Assembly: GCF_000178455.1 (NCBI RefSeq)
Contig: NZ_ADNU01000021.1
Span: 1 to 49,835 of the forward strand
Length of the DNA stretch: 49,835 bases
DNA from: Brevibacterium mcbrellneri ATCC 49030
Lineage (GTDB): Bacteria > Actinomycetota > Actinomycetes > Actinomycetales > Brevibacteriaceae
Reading direction: 5' to 3'
Position numbers and translations under genes: made by a program. The notes beneath the pieces were generated by a model. The model saw only the letters and a list, made by a program, of their open reading frames with translations, did not search any database and was not told the origin of the DNA. Below are positions 42,077-49,747 of the stretch, in pieces; position 1 is the stretch's first letter, and every line of letters begins with the position of its first letter.

Positions 42077-42550
42077 ATGGCAAACAGTAACGACGCATTC
42101 TCACCGCAGACAGCACCTATCCCCACAAACTCCCACCTTGTTGCCGGCACCAGCGCTTGGGCGTCAGGGTTCTTCGCGTGCATCCCGATTCCGTTTCTCA
42201 GCTCAATTGTGGCCGGCATCATCATGCTGGTGGTTGGCCTCAGTCAGCGCAAGCAGGGCGGTGTAGCTGCACAGAACGGTGTCAACGCCGCAAACTGGGG
42301 CGTGCTGCAGTTAGCCATTCCTCTCTTGTTCTTTTCCACTATGACCGTTGGACTCCTCACCGGCGAAAAGACCGAAACGGGTGTCCGCATGCACGGAGGC
42401 ATGGAGGCAGCTCTCCTAGCAATCGGAATCCTTTGGTTTCTGACATCTGCAGCGCACTTGGTGGTGACAATCATCGGAACTATAAAGGCACGCAACGGTG
42501 AAACTTTCCGCGCTCTTGCTCCCCAGATATTCAAGGCTCCGAAGAAGTAA
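42077..42550 (+). CDS. DUF4870-like small membrane protein
   Basis: 157 residues with three to four membrane helices: FFACIPIPFLSSIVAGIIMLVVGL, WGVLQLAIPLLFFSTMTVGLL and AALLAIGILWFLTSAAHLVVTIIGTI. The QNGVNAANW motif between helices is characteristic of DUF4870 (Tic20-like) proteins. Function unknown. A 7-bp hairpin GCACACC/GGTGTGC (42561-42587) follows the stop. Confidence 0.75.
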   Translation: MANSNDAFSPQTAPIPTNSHLVAGTSAWASGFFACIPIPFLSSIVAGIIMLVVGLSQRKQGGVAAQNGVNAANWGVLQLAIPLLFFSTMTVGLLTGEKTETGVRMHGGMEAALLAIGILWFLTSAAHLVVTIIGTIKARNGETFRALAPQIFKAPKK

Positions 42551-42797
42551 GTACGCGGTAGCACACCTTTAGTTCAGAACGGTGTGCACCCTGACAATGC
42601 TGCATTCCGAAGGCATGCGGAGAACGCAAGTTTCGATCTCGAGTGTATCCGCTACAATTCCGAGGCCTTTCGTGGTGAGGTCCGCGCTCTGGCGGTGTAC
42701 TTTGTTGGTCCCGGAAGAGGTCTAAACGTTCTGCTAGCGGGTTGCCAGAGCCACTAGGTGCGACTCAGCTGAGGACACCGGAACTAATGGATTGTGT

Positions 42798-43154
42798 CTA
42801 CAGGAAGCTCAATGCCAGAGTGACGCAGGACAGCACCAGCATCCCCAGGCAGTTGATCCAAAAGGCCGAGCCGGTCGCTTTTGCTCGAATGTGCCCCACG
42901 GCCGCGCAGAGGAAGTAAGCGATGACCCCGGCGTTGGCAGCTGTAGCAAGTCCGGGCACCCATATTCCCGCAATGAGTCCACCGGCGGCGAGCAGCTTGA
43001 TCACGAGCAGGGACCACCACCAGTTTTCGGGGAAGTGAACGCTGTGAAGACAGTCGCGGATGAACCGGACTGGTTTGATGGACAGGGCTACATCCCCAAG
43101 GAGGACAGCGGCCAGAAGCGCCGGTAGCGTCCAAGACGTTGGGATCAGGGTCAT
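42798..43154 (-). CDS. DoxX-like membrane protein
   Basis: 118 residues with four helices, of DoxX-like type: an N-terminal helix LPALLAAVLLGDVALSI, HFPENWWWSLLVIKLLAAGGLIAGI, and two more. DoxX-like proteins of this size often take part in quinone- or redox-related membrane functions. The ATG overlaps the stop of the TetR gene by 4 bp (ATGA), so both are coupled. Confidence 0.8.
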   Translation of the reverse strand: MTLIPTSWTLPALLAAVLLGDVALSIKPVRFIRDCLHSVHFPENWWWSLLVIKLLAAGGLIAGIWVPGLATAANAGVIAYFLCAAVGHIRAKATGSAFWINCLGMLVLSCVTLALSFL

Positions 43155-43744
43155 GAGTCTCCTCCTGTATGTGGGCAGATTGTTGCGAAGATGTCGCGCA
43201 GCTGAGTCAAGAACTGCCGTGCGGTGGTTTCAGGTGTTGAAGCCCATATGAATAGGCTGCCGATGTAGGCGGCGTGAAGTGCTTCGGCCCGCTCTGGCGC
43301 CTCGGTCGTGTTTGCACACCCGCAGGCTGTAATGACCTGCTGGAGCACTGCGGTCAGTTTCTGTGCGAGGTCCGTGAAGACCACGGATGTATGCCGTCCA
43401 CTAACAAGGATCGAGGCATAGGCCTGCGCGAGGCTGCGGCGCTCGTCGAACAGCGCCACGAAGGGGTCGACTACGGCGACTGCGTCTGCACCGCAGCGGG
43501 CATCGGCAGCATAGTTTTGTGCATCAGCATGGTCTTGACGTTCCGCAATGAGACCGTCGAAAAGCTTAACGAGCAGAGCTTCTTTGTCACCGACAGACAT
43601 GACGGTTCCTGCGCTCACACCCGCTTCACGGGCTATGTCGCGCACTGTTGTCGCCTGGAATCCCCGATTATGGAACAGTCGATCCGCTGCCTCCAACACG
43701 AAACGGCGGGTTTCAGTGCGCGCCGCAGTGCGAATACCAACCAA
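43151..43744 (-). CDS. TetR-family regulator of the DoxX-like gene
   Basis: 197 residues. The helix-turn-helix reads TTVRDIAREAGVSAGTVMSVGDKEALL; the usual YxYF tail of the recognition helix is replaced by VMSVGDKEAL, as in a subgroup of TetR proteins. Twin palindromes sit just upstream of its start. It is the first gene of a two-gene operon with the DoxX-like gene and most likely represses its own operon. Confidence 0.88.
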   Translation of the reverse strand: MVGIRTAARTETRRFVLEAADRLFHNRGFQATTVRDIAREAGVSAGTVMSVGDKEALLVKLFDGLIAERQDHADAQNYAADARCGADAVAVVDPFVALFDERRSLAQAYASILVSGRHTSVVFTDLAQKLTAVLQQVITACGCANTTEAPERAEALHAAYIGSLFIWASTPETTARQFLTQLRDIFATICPHTGGDS

Positions 43745-43755
43745 CTAAACCTCCC

Positions 43756-43790
43756 TGAACATGTTCACTGAACATGTTCAGTATAGGCAT
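43756..43790 (-). promoter_or_regulatory. twin TetR operators at the promoter of the TetR-DoxX operon
   Basis: TGAACATGTTCA occurs twice (43756-43767 and 43769-43780), each a perfect 12-bp palindrome, one base apart. On the minus strand a TATACT -10 (43785 to 43780) directly precedes them, so they cover the transcription start. Confidence 0.85.
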
Positions 43791-43956
43791 GGTTGGGCCA
43801 CCACCGCCAAACGAGCAACATAGTTTTCGCCATGAAAGGGAAAGTTGCATTACCGCTTCCGTCCAGGGAAGAACGGCGTACAGCCGCCGAGGCGGAGTAA
43901 ACCAACCAAGATTTCTAGGTTTTCCTGGCCCTGGTTTCCCGCGGTGGCTTAACCCA

Positions 43957-44802
43957 CTAACCTCCGGCAGACGGGTCGGGCAGAAGCGCAAGATGGTTCG
44001 GACTTTCAAGGGTCACCCAGGGCGTATCGTGTTTCGTCATCCTGAAAACACCCTCGACGATGAAGTGGAATGAGCCGCGGTCGCCAGGATTGAGATCAGC
44101 AAATTTCTTTAAGTACACTCGCCCGAGGACTTCGGCAATGAACTTTTCGCGTACCAGTACGGCAGGAAGCTCCTCTTCCCGATAGCCGCTGTTAATCCAG
44201 CCGTTTTGTGCCGCGACAACCGGACCCCACACAACAACACGTTTGCCAAACCGATGAACGTAGTGAGACACATGGGTGCAGGCTTCTTGGATGCTGCTCT
44301 GGGTTTTGTCCGATAGAGTCAATGGCATTGTCGACGCGCGAAATGATGGGACATCTCGCAGTCGACGCAAAAGCGGCCGCAGACCGATAGAACTCGCATG
44401 CGTATGACGTTCCCCGCGCCGGGGATTGTGTCTGCGCCCCCATTGCGTCACCGTTGGTCCTATTCCGTCAATGACGGAGGCCCTATCGGCTTTGGGGCCG
44501 TCAAGACGGAGCACGAGTTCGCTGGCATCGTTCCAGATCGCTTCATCTTCCCTCTTTTCGCCTTCAAGGACGGCCTGTTTGGTTTCCGGAGATTTTTCGG
44601 TGCAGAACGGGGCATGCTCATTGGAGTAGAAAAGGGGCGGCCTGCCATCGACGCTGCGAGAGCGGAAGTGGACCGGAGCAGCACATGCATGGTCGGGGCA
44701 GGATAAACGTCCACGGAGCTCCTCTCGTTCACCAGCGCTCAACCGCGCATACTCGATGGCAACGATCAATCTTTGTCCGTCAACGCAGGCTGTCTGCATC
44801 AT
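43957..44802 (-). CDS. unknown protein with N-terminal zinc motif
   Basis: 281 residues. The N-terminus has Cys and His residues in a likely zinc ribbon: RLSCPDHACAAPVHFRSR then EHAPFC near residue 67. This resembles the front of CoiA-like competence proteins, but the nuclease motifs of CoiA are not seen. The rest is soluble, with VSHYVHRFGKRVVVWGPVVAAQNGW-type sequence near 190. Membership in a family is not clear. It is followed upstream by an IS30 remnant. Confidence 0.55.
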   Translation of the reverse strand: MMQTACVDGQRLIVAIEYARLSAGEREELRGRLSCPDHACAAPVHFRSRSVDGRPPLFYSNEHAPFCTEKSPETKQAVLEGEKREDEAIWNDASELVLRLDGPKADRASVIDGIGPTVTQWGRRHNPRRGERHTHASSIGLRPLLRRLRDVPSFRASTMPLTLSDKTQSSIQEACTHVSHYVHRFGKRVVVWGPVVAAQNGWINSGYREEELPAVLVREKFIAEVLGRVYLKKFADLNPGDRGSFHFIVEGVFRMTKHDTPWVTLESPNHLALLPDPSAGG

Positions 44803-44853
44803 CTCTCTTCAGTCAGAGCGTGTCCAACACCGGGAATGGAAGGGAAGGATGAA

Positions 44854-45568
44854 TTCTAGGGGCATCGCAACAGTTGTTCTGAGAGTACTTCATGTGGTGT
44901 TGTGAACTCTAGTCGTAAGCGTGGTCGGTCGTTCATCTCGGCTGCGACTGCGTCGAATTCTTCTTGGCTGTATGTGGATAGATCGGCGCCTTTTGAGAAG
45001 TATTGGCGTAACAGCCCGTTAGTGCTTTCGTTTCCTGCTCATTGCCACGGGGAGTCGGGGGACGACGAAGAACACTCCTACGATTGTTGCGATCGCTGAG
45101 ACCCCGTTTTTATCTGCTAAGAGACCGTCTTCCCAGTGGTCAGAAACTGCCCGGTCTAACACTTCGAAGAGCCGACCCCGAATCGAAACCATGTCTCGTA
45201 TTTCAATGGCTTCGGACGGCAACGATTCTGATATGCGACACGCTGTGCAGCAACGCGCTTATTCCCTTATCGATCGCCTCTCACACAAAATCGCTTTGAT
45301 CTCAGTACGCTCTTCTAAAGTCAAGTACCTGGCAGTACCCTTCCACGCTTGTTCACGCATCCCACCAGTTATGCGGTTATACCTCATCACAGAACGAAAC
45401 GAGACACCAATCTCTTCACCAAATTCGTCATATGTTTTCCCATAGCACGAGCCTCTCAAAGAGCATCACCCTGAGCGCGAGAACACATATCAAGTGCCAA
45501 ACGACCTACAACATTTCCAGACATGTCAATAACACCTCTCCAAACAGGTGTTGCAACCACCCCTAGAA
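44854..45568 (-). mobile_element. IS30-family element, internally deleted, both ends present
   Basis: Terminal inverted repeats are recognisable: TTCTAGGGGCATCGCAACAG at 44854 and, on the other strand, TTCTAGGGGTGGTTGCAACA at 45568. Between them are only 715 bp, less than a full IS30 element of about 1.1 kb. No convincing target duplication is seen. The transposase inside is broken. If an intact relative is present elsewhere it might still mobilise this piece. Confidence 0.75.
44856..45459 (-). pseudogene. IS30 transposase remnant
   Basis: Three pieces in different frames. 45459 to about 45259 gives the N-terminal HTH region (SFRSVMRYNRITGGMREQA, ARYLTLEERTEIKAIL). 45222 to about 45090 gives the start of the catalytic domain (IEIRDMVSIRGRLFEVLDRA, DHWEDGLL, KNGVSAIATIV). 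About 45060 to 44856 gives the C-terminus (DSPWQ, then a stop, then NESTNGLLRQYFSKGADL and the end FTTPHEVLSEQLLRCP). Most of the catalytic core between the second and third piece is deleted. Confidence 0.8.
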
Positions 45569-45849
45569 CTTGGTTTGGACAATGAGGACGCCTCGACCAA
45601 CAAACATCAAACCGGGCGACTGACAGTGCTGTGAGCGCGACACCTCGCCGTATCGACGAAGTGAATGCGGTCGAAACGCCGTCAGGGCGCTGCACTTTGC
45701 GGAAGCTCACGCCATCTGCAGTGGTTTATTTTCGGCGGGAACGACGTGTACCGCCTATCGTCCGTGCGCCTCGATCGAGACGACGATCCCCGGCGGCTCC
45801 TACCTTCCGCTTACGGCTGCACGGCAATGCGCCTGAAATCTACGGATAG

Positions 45850-45975
45850 ATATCGCCAGCCTTCGACGCGCTCTTCGATCTCGCGGATCACGACCCGACC
45901 CGACCGCATATCGAGTACTACAAGCGAGAGGGTGAGGTAGATTGCCTCGTTTCGATCCTCGCCGTCGAGCTCTGA
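45850..45975 (+). pseudogene. C-terminal gene fragment of unknown origin
   Basis: A 41-codon open segment (ISPAFDALFDLADHDPTRPH ... REGEVDCLVSILAVEL) preceded by a stop and without a start. Its codon use is like a real high-GC gene, so it looks like the end of a gene cut off by the IS30 insertion or a deletion. Family not recognised. The rest of 45569-46159 has no other gene. Confidence 0.35.
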
Positions 45976-46020
45976 GGAGTCATTTTATTCATGAGCACCG
46001 GTATGGACGATGACATGACA

Positions 46021-46052
46021 GCACCCCGCCGTGCATGGCGGGGTGCTTGTCT
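46021..46052 (+). terminator. hairpin upstream of the SulP gene
   Basis: Perfect 10-bp stem GCACCCCGCC/GGCGGGGTGC with a 6-nt loop followed by TTGTCTG. It may end transcription coming from the left or act as an attenuator for SulP. Confidence 0.6.
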
Positions 46053-46159
46053 GAGCCTGCCGCCCCGGCCGAGACCGACAATGAGCCAGCGCCGTCGCAG
46101 GATGGCGTCTTGTGTATCCTTTGGGTGTCGTTGAAGACCTGAAGGAGCAAGCAAGTACT

Positions 46160-47881
46160 ATGACCCACCCACGCGCCGTCTCAAAGGAAGGCTTCGGAGC
46201 CCGCGCCCTGCGTTTCGCGCCTCGCCGCTCGGACTGGTCGCGCGCGACGATTGGGCGCGACCTCTCGGCAGGGCTCATGGTGGCTCTTGTCGCACTCCCC
46301 CTCGCGCTGGGCTTCGGCGTTGCGTCCGGCGTCGGTGCGGCAGCCGGAATCACGACAGCCATTGTCGCGGGCATCCTGGCCGCGGTCTTCGGCGACAGCA
46401 ACGTCCAGGTGAGTGGTCCGACTGGCGCAATGACCGTCGTGCTCATCCCCATTGTGGCAGCCCACGGCGCCGACGGGGTCCTCGTCGTCGGCGTGCTGGC
46501 GGGCCTCATGCTGCTCTTGCTGGCAATCACAGGTGCTGGCCGCGTGATGAAGTACATGCCGTTACCGGTCGTCGAAGGGTTCACGGCAGGGATCACGGTG
46601 ATCATCGGCCTCCAACAACTACCTGCAGCGCTCGGCGTCGAGGCGGAAGGCGAGAAAGTCCTCAGATTGGCGTGGGACGCAATCACAGCTTGGCTAGCCG
46701 CTCCGGCATGGCAGGCGCCCGTGATGACCCTCGCAGTGGCGGCCGGGATCGTGATTGCTGCGCGCGTTCGTAGTGGTTTCCCTGCAGCGCTGGTGTTGGT
46801 AGCTATCGCGACGGCCATCAACATGTTGGCAGACAGCGGGCTTAAGACCATCGGCTACATCCCGTCAACGTTGCCTGCTCCGCGCTGGCCACAGATCCCG
46901 TGGGAGCACCTGGACTCCTTGCTGTTGGCGGCCGTCGCTGTCGCGGCTCTCGGAGCATTAGAGTCGTTGCTGTCTGCGACGGTCGCCGACGCGATGACCG
47001 TCGGTGATCGGCACGATCCCGACCGAGAGCTCTTCGGGCAGGGCATCGCCAACGTCGTCGCGCCCCTGTTCGGCGGGATTCCCGCGACGGCAGCGATCGC
47101 CAGAACTGCCGTCAACGTGCGGGCAGGCGCAGGCTCACGTCTGGCAGCGGTGTTCCATTCGCTGCTCCTGCTCGTCGCCGTGCTCGTCGCAGCCCGGTGG
47201 GTGGGCGAGATCCCACTTGCTGCTCTGGCCGGCGTGCTCATCGCTACTGCGGTTCAGATGATCCACCCGCGGAACATCGGCTCGGTGATGCGCGCCACCA
47301 AGGGTGACGGGGCTACCCTGCTCATTACGGCCACTGCCACTGTCGTGTTCGACCTTGTCGTTGCCGTGCTTATCGGCCTTGTCGTGGCGGGCTTCTTCGC
47401 ACTGCGCGATACCGCCCGCACCGCGGTATTCGAGGCCACCCCGCTGGACGAGGGAGATCACCGCGACGCCGAACGCGAGCTCCTCGACAAACAGATCGCT
47501 GCCTTCCGCCTCGAAGGCCCACTCTTCTTTGGCGCGGCGCACGATTTCCTCCTCGAGCTCGCTGAGGTCTCATGGGTCAAAGTCGTCGTGCTTCGCATGC
47601 GCTACGTCACGACGATCGACGCCACTGGCGCCCAGATGCTCGCTGACACCATCGAGCGCCTCGAACGCGGAGGCACCCGGGTCTTACTCGCAGCCACGAA
47701 GCCTGAACACGTCCCGGTGTTGCGCGAACTCGGCGTCTTCGACCAGCTTGCACACGAGAATCACGCCTTCGACAACACCCTAGACGCCATCGCTCACGCC
47801 AGAATGCACGTCGCGCGAATCCAGCACGAAGAGTCTGAGGGTGCACCAGAGGCACCTCGGAGCGACCAGCACGACGAGTAG
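46160..47881 (+). CDS. SulP-family anion transporter with STAS domain
   Basis: 573 residues. The N-terminal part has about ten to twelve membrane helices, with the SulP signature stretches GLMVALVALPLALGFGVASG, FGDSNVQVSGPTGAMTVVL and ALLGALESLLSATVADAMT-type sequence. Residues about 440-560 are a STAS domain (FRLEGPLFFGAAHDF, VVVLRMRYVTTIDATGAQML). Family members carry sulfate, bicarbonate or dicarboxylates. The ATG at 46160 is chosen; a GTG 16 codons upstream would add a non-family extension. GC content is visibly higher than in the core region, and an IS30 remnant precedes it, so recent transfer is likely. Confidence 0.88.
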   Translation: MTHPRAVSKEGFGARALRFAPRRSDWSRATIGRDLSAGLMVALVALPLALGFGVASGVGAAAGITTAIVAGILAAVFGDSNVQVSGPTGAMTVVLIPIVAAHGADGVLVVGVLAGLMLLLLAITGAGRVMKYMPLPVVEGFTAGITVIIGLQQLPAALGVEAEGEKVLRLAWDAITAWLAAPAWQAPVMTLAVAAGIVIAARVRSGFPAALVLVAIATAINMLADSGLKTIGYIPSTLPAPRWPQIPWEHLDSLLLAAVAVAALGALESLLSATVADAMTVGDRHDPDRELFGQGIANVVAPLFGGIPATAAIARTAVNVRAGAGSRLAAVFHSLLLLVAVLVAARWVGEIPLAALAGVLIATAVQMIHPRNIGSVMRATKGDGATLLITATATVVFDLVVAVLIGLVVAGFFALRDTARTAVFEATPLDEGDHRDAERELLDKQIAAFRLEGPLFFGAAHDFLLELAEVSWVKVVVLRMRYVTTIDATGAQMLADTIERLERGGTRVLLAATKPEHVPVLRELGVFDQLAHENHAFDNTLDAIAHARMHVARIQHEESEGAPEAPRSDQHDE

Positions 47882-47952
47882 CGCTGTCGAAGCCGTTGCA
47901 GATCGGCTTCAGTGAGCTCTTAGTGGGGCGAGGACCTCGGACGAAGGACTCT

Positions 47953-48378
47953 TCACGCGTCCATGTCCCAAGGGTTCACGAGTTTGACTCCGGTGTGCTG
48001 GAAATCCTTTACGTTGCGCGTAGCGCAGGTCGCCCCGTGCGCCAGGCAAATCTCGGCGATCTGGGCGTCGGCGGTACTGACCGGCGCACCTGCTGCCTCA
48101 CACGACGCGAGCACTTCCGCGTATCGCTCTGCCGCGTCAGCATCGAATACGAGCAATGACCGGCTCGCCCGATACGGCGCTACCGCTTCCTCGATCCCGT
48201 GCGCCAGCTCGTCTTTGCGTCGGCCTTCCGGGAGTCTTCGGACGCCGGCAAGCAGCTCCGCAAGAGTGATGGACGTGATCGCGACGTCACCCGTCAGCGA
48301 CGCGAGCCATTCAACGACACGAGGCTCCGGGGAGGGCCGAAAGATCTCCGAGATGACGTTGGTGTCCAGGACAATCAT
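47953..48378 (-). CDS. PIN-domain toxin (FitB/VapC type)
   Basis: 141 residues. The acidic PIN residues are in MIVLDTNVISE (Asp5), TLAELLAGVRR (Glu) and PVSTADAQIAEICLAHGA (Asp), followed by CATRNVKDFQHTGVKLVNPW. This is the order of FitB-like VapC RNases, which cut tRNA or other RNA when freed from the antitoxin. The start overlaps the antitoxin stop by 4 bp. The high GC matches the SulP gene, not the core. Confidence 0.9.
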   Translation of the reverse strand: MIVLDTNVISEIFRPSPEPRVVEWLASLTGDVAITSITLAELLAGVRRLPEGRRKDELAHGIEEAVAPYRASRSLLVFDADAAERYAEVLASCEAAGAPVSTADAQIAEICLAHGATCATRNVKDFQHTGVKLVNPWDMDA

Positions 48379-48608
48379 TCGAAGTACGCAACCCTTGCGA
48401 CATCGTCGCGCGTCGGAATAGGCAGTTCATCGACCCCACCGACATCCCGCGCCACATCCAGAAGAGCCATGCCTATGTGTGGCCGCCGGACCGCCTTTGT
48501 CAGGATGTCACGAACCTCGGCCTCCATGGACCGCCCGTGCTCCTTCGCCTGAGATGCGAGCTGTTGCTTCACGTGGTCATCGAGACCCCGCACAATGATG
48601 GATGCCAT
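48375..48608 (-). CDS. FitA-type antitoxin
   Basis: 77 residues. MASIIVRGLDDHVKQQLASQ followed by AKEHGRSMEAEVRDILTKAV is the ribbon-helix-helix of FitA/VapB antitoxins; the C-terminal part would wrap around the PIN toxin. AAGGAGG lies eight bases before the ATG at 48608; a GTG three codons upstream is less likely. Coupled to the toxin by a 4-bp overlap. Confidence 0.88.
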   Translation of the reverse strand: MASIIVRGLDDHVKQQLASQAKEHGRSMEAEVRDILTKAVRRPHIGMALLDVARDVGGVDELPIPTRDDVARVAYFE

Positions 48609-48626
48609 CGGCGCCACCTCCTTCCG

Positions 48627-48642
48627 CTATCAATCATGATAG
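48627..48642 (-). promoter_or_regulatory. putative FitAB operator
   Basis: Imperfect palindrome CTATCAATCATGATAG just upstream of the antitoxin ribosome site, the position where such pairs autorepress. Confidence 0.5.
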
Positions 48643-48693
48643 CTCTGACCGAATGACACCGAAAGGTGCAAATGAGACAGCGCACCCCGCCGA

Positions 48694-49065
48694 TCATAAC
48701 GCTCGACGGTGGACAGCGCAGGAAAGAGGGAAATGCCCTGCGACGGCGTCCCCTGTCCGGATTAACCCAACCTGTATTTGGCATCCGACGATGTCCGACA
48801 GGCAGTCGAACGGTTCGCAGGGCTCACGCTTCGAACCCACCACTTGAACATCCGGAATACCCCATTTCGTCGGGCCGATCGAGTACGCACCCCAAGCACC
48901 GCCCTGGCGCGAGCTGCCCAGACGGGCGCCATGAACGTTGACTCGCGCTCCCCATAACAACCATGAGCTGAGAACGTTGTTCAGAAGGCCTGAAACTTCC
49001 TGCTCATTGATCCATTGCTGAGGGACACCGACGGACACAGAAAGCTTGTGTTGTGCGGTAACCAC
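48694..49065 (-). CDS. possible protein or remnant, not recognised
   Basis: A 123-residue open frame on the minus strand. The middle part (VSVGVPQQWINEQEVSGLL, SSWLLWGARVNVHGARL) reads like a real protein, but no ribosome site, family or partner is seen, and the end looks random. It may be a decayed gene. The rest of 48643-49197 shows nothing else. Confidence 0.25.
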   Translation of the reverse strand: MVTAQHKLSVSVGVPQQWINEQEVSGLLNNVLSSWLLWGARVNVHGARLGSSRQGGAWGAYSIGPTKWGIPDVQVVGSKREPCEPFDCLSDIVGCQIQVGLIRTGDAVAGHFPLSCAVHRRAL

Positions 49066-49178
49066 GTCTTCAAGAAAGTCGTCCTTGAGGACCTCTCCAG
49101 GGTCACCCGGAGGGAGCTCAACGTGCTATGAGAGGAACCGTTCAACGAAAGCAACACCCCTAGTCGCCAAGCCCATTT

Positions 49179-49189
49179 TCGTATTACGA
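49179..49189. promoter_or_regulatory. palindrome before the CopG-type gene
   Basis: TCGTA-T-TACGA, perfect, ending 8 bp before the ATG at 49198 and followed by the AT-rich ATTATATGT. This fits an autoregulatory site with a nearly leaderless transcript. Confidence 0.45.
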
Positions 49190-49197
49190 TTATATGT

Positions 49198-49443
49198 ATG
49201 AAAACTATCAACGGACAGCCGGTCAGCGAAGAGCAAATTGATGCGTGGGTAACCGAAACTGAAAACGGTTATGACGTTGAGGCGCTTCGTCGTCGAGGAA
49301 GGAAACCTCGCGACAAGGACGCTGCAAAAGTTATCTCCATTCGGCTTTCCGCCAGCGAGATAGCGGATCTCGACAAATATGCGGCCGCAAACGGATGGTC
49401 GAGGTCGCAGGCAATCCGCGAAGCGTTAAAGAATGCCATCTAG
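49198..49443 (+). CDS. CopG-type ribbon-helix-helix antitoxin
   Basis: 81 residues. A charged N-terminal part (ENGYDVEALRRRGRKPRDKD) is followed by the ribbon-helix-helix KVISIRLSASEIADLDKYAA and NGWSRSQAIREALKNA. Proteins of this layout pair with a small toxin encoded directly downstream. The palindrome upstream suggests autoregulation. Confidence 0.82.
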   Translation: MKTINGQPVSEEQIDAWVTETENGYDVEALRRRGRKPRDKDAAKVISIRLSASEIADLDKYAAANGWSRSQAIREALKNAI

Positions 49444-49446
49444 AAG

Positions 49447-49679
49447 TGGAAGTCCGTCAGAGCGCCACGAAACACAGCATCAAGCCGGAAGACTCAATCG
49501 CCACTACTTTACGAGGGCGACACCGAAGCGATAATTCACTCGATGAAGACTCGCAAGCAACATCGCACTCTGCTCGGTTAGTCGTCGACGCTGCGTATAC
49601 AGCTCCAGCCACTTACACGTTAGCCCTGAACTCGACCGATTCTAGTTGGTATTTAACGTCTACACCCTCCTACTTGTAA
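49447..49679 (+). pseudogene. probable broken toxin of the CopG pair
   Basis: Starts at a GTG 3 bp after the antitoxin stop. The first residues, VRQSATKHSIKPEDSIATTL, match the opening of small toxins often encoded after CopG-type antitoxins (RxSAxKHGI-type). After about 40 residues the expected hydrophobic strands (LLELVV-like and VIHAM-like) are missing and the sequence turns into a Ser/Thr-rich run, so the gene seems frameshifted or degraded. Confidence 0.4.
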
Positions 49680-49747
49680 TTAGGAGTGATTCCACACCAA
49701 TAGGTAGCGAAACAACGGGAGCCGCCGGTAATAACACCCCGGCAAGC

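Noticed and set aside
45631-45849. Small open frame between IS30 and SulP
   Set aside because: Arginine-rich sequence of the kind found in shadow frames of GC-rich DNA; no ribosome site or family.
47889-47910. Terminator after SulP
   Set aside because: A 7-bp stem GAAGCCG/CGGCTTC is present but lacks a T run, so the evidence is too weak for a call.
48800-48850. tRNA-like TTCGAA sequence near 48.8 kb
   Set aside because: On the minus strand GTGGGTTCGAAGC looks like a T-arm, but the matching stem and the rest of a cloverleaf are absent.
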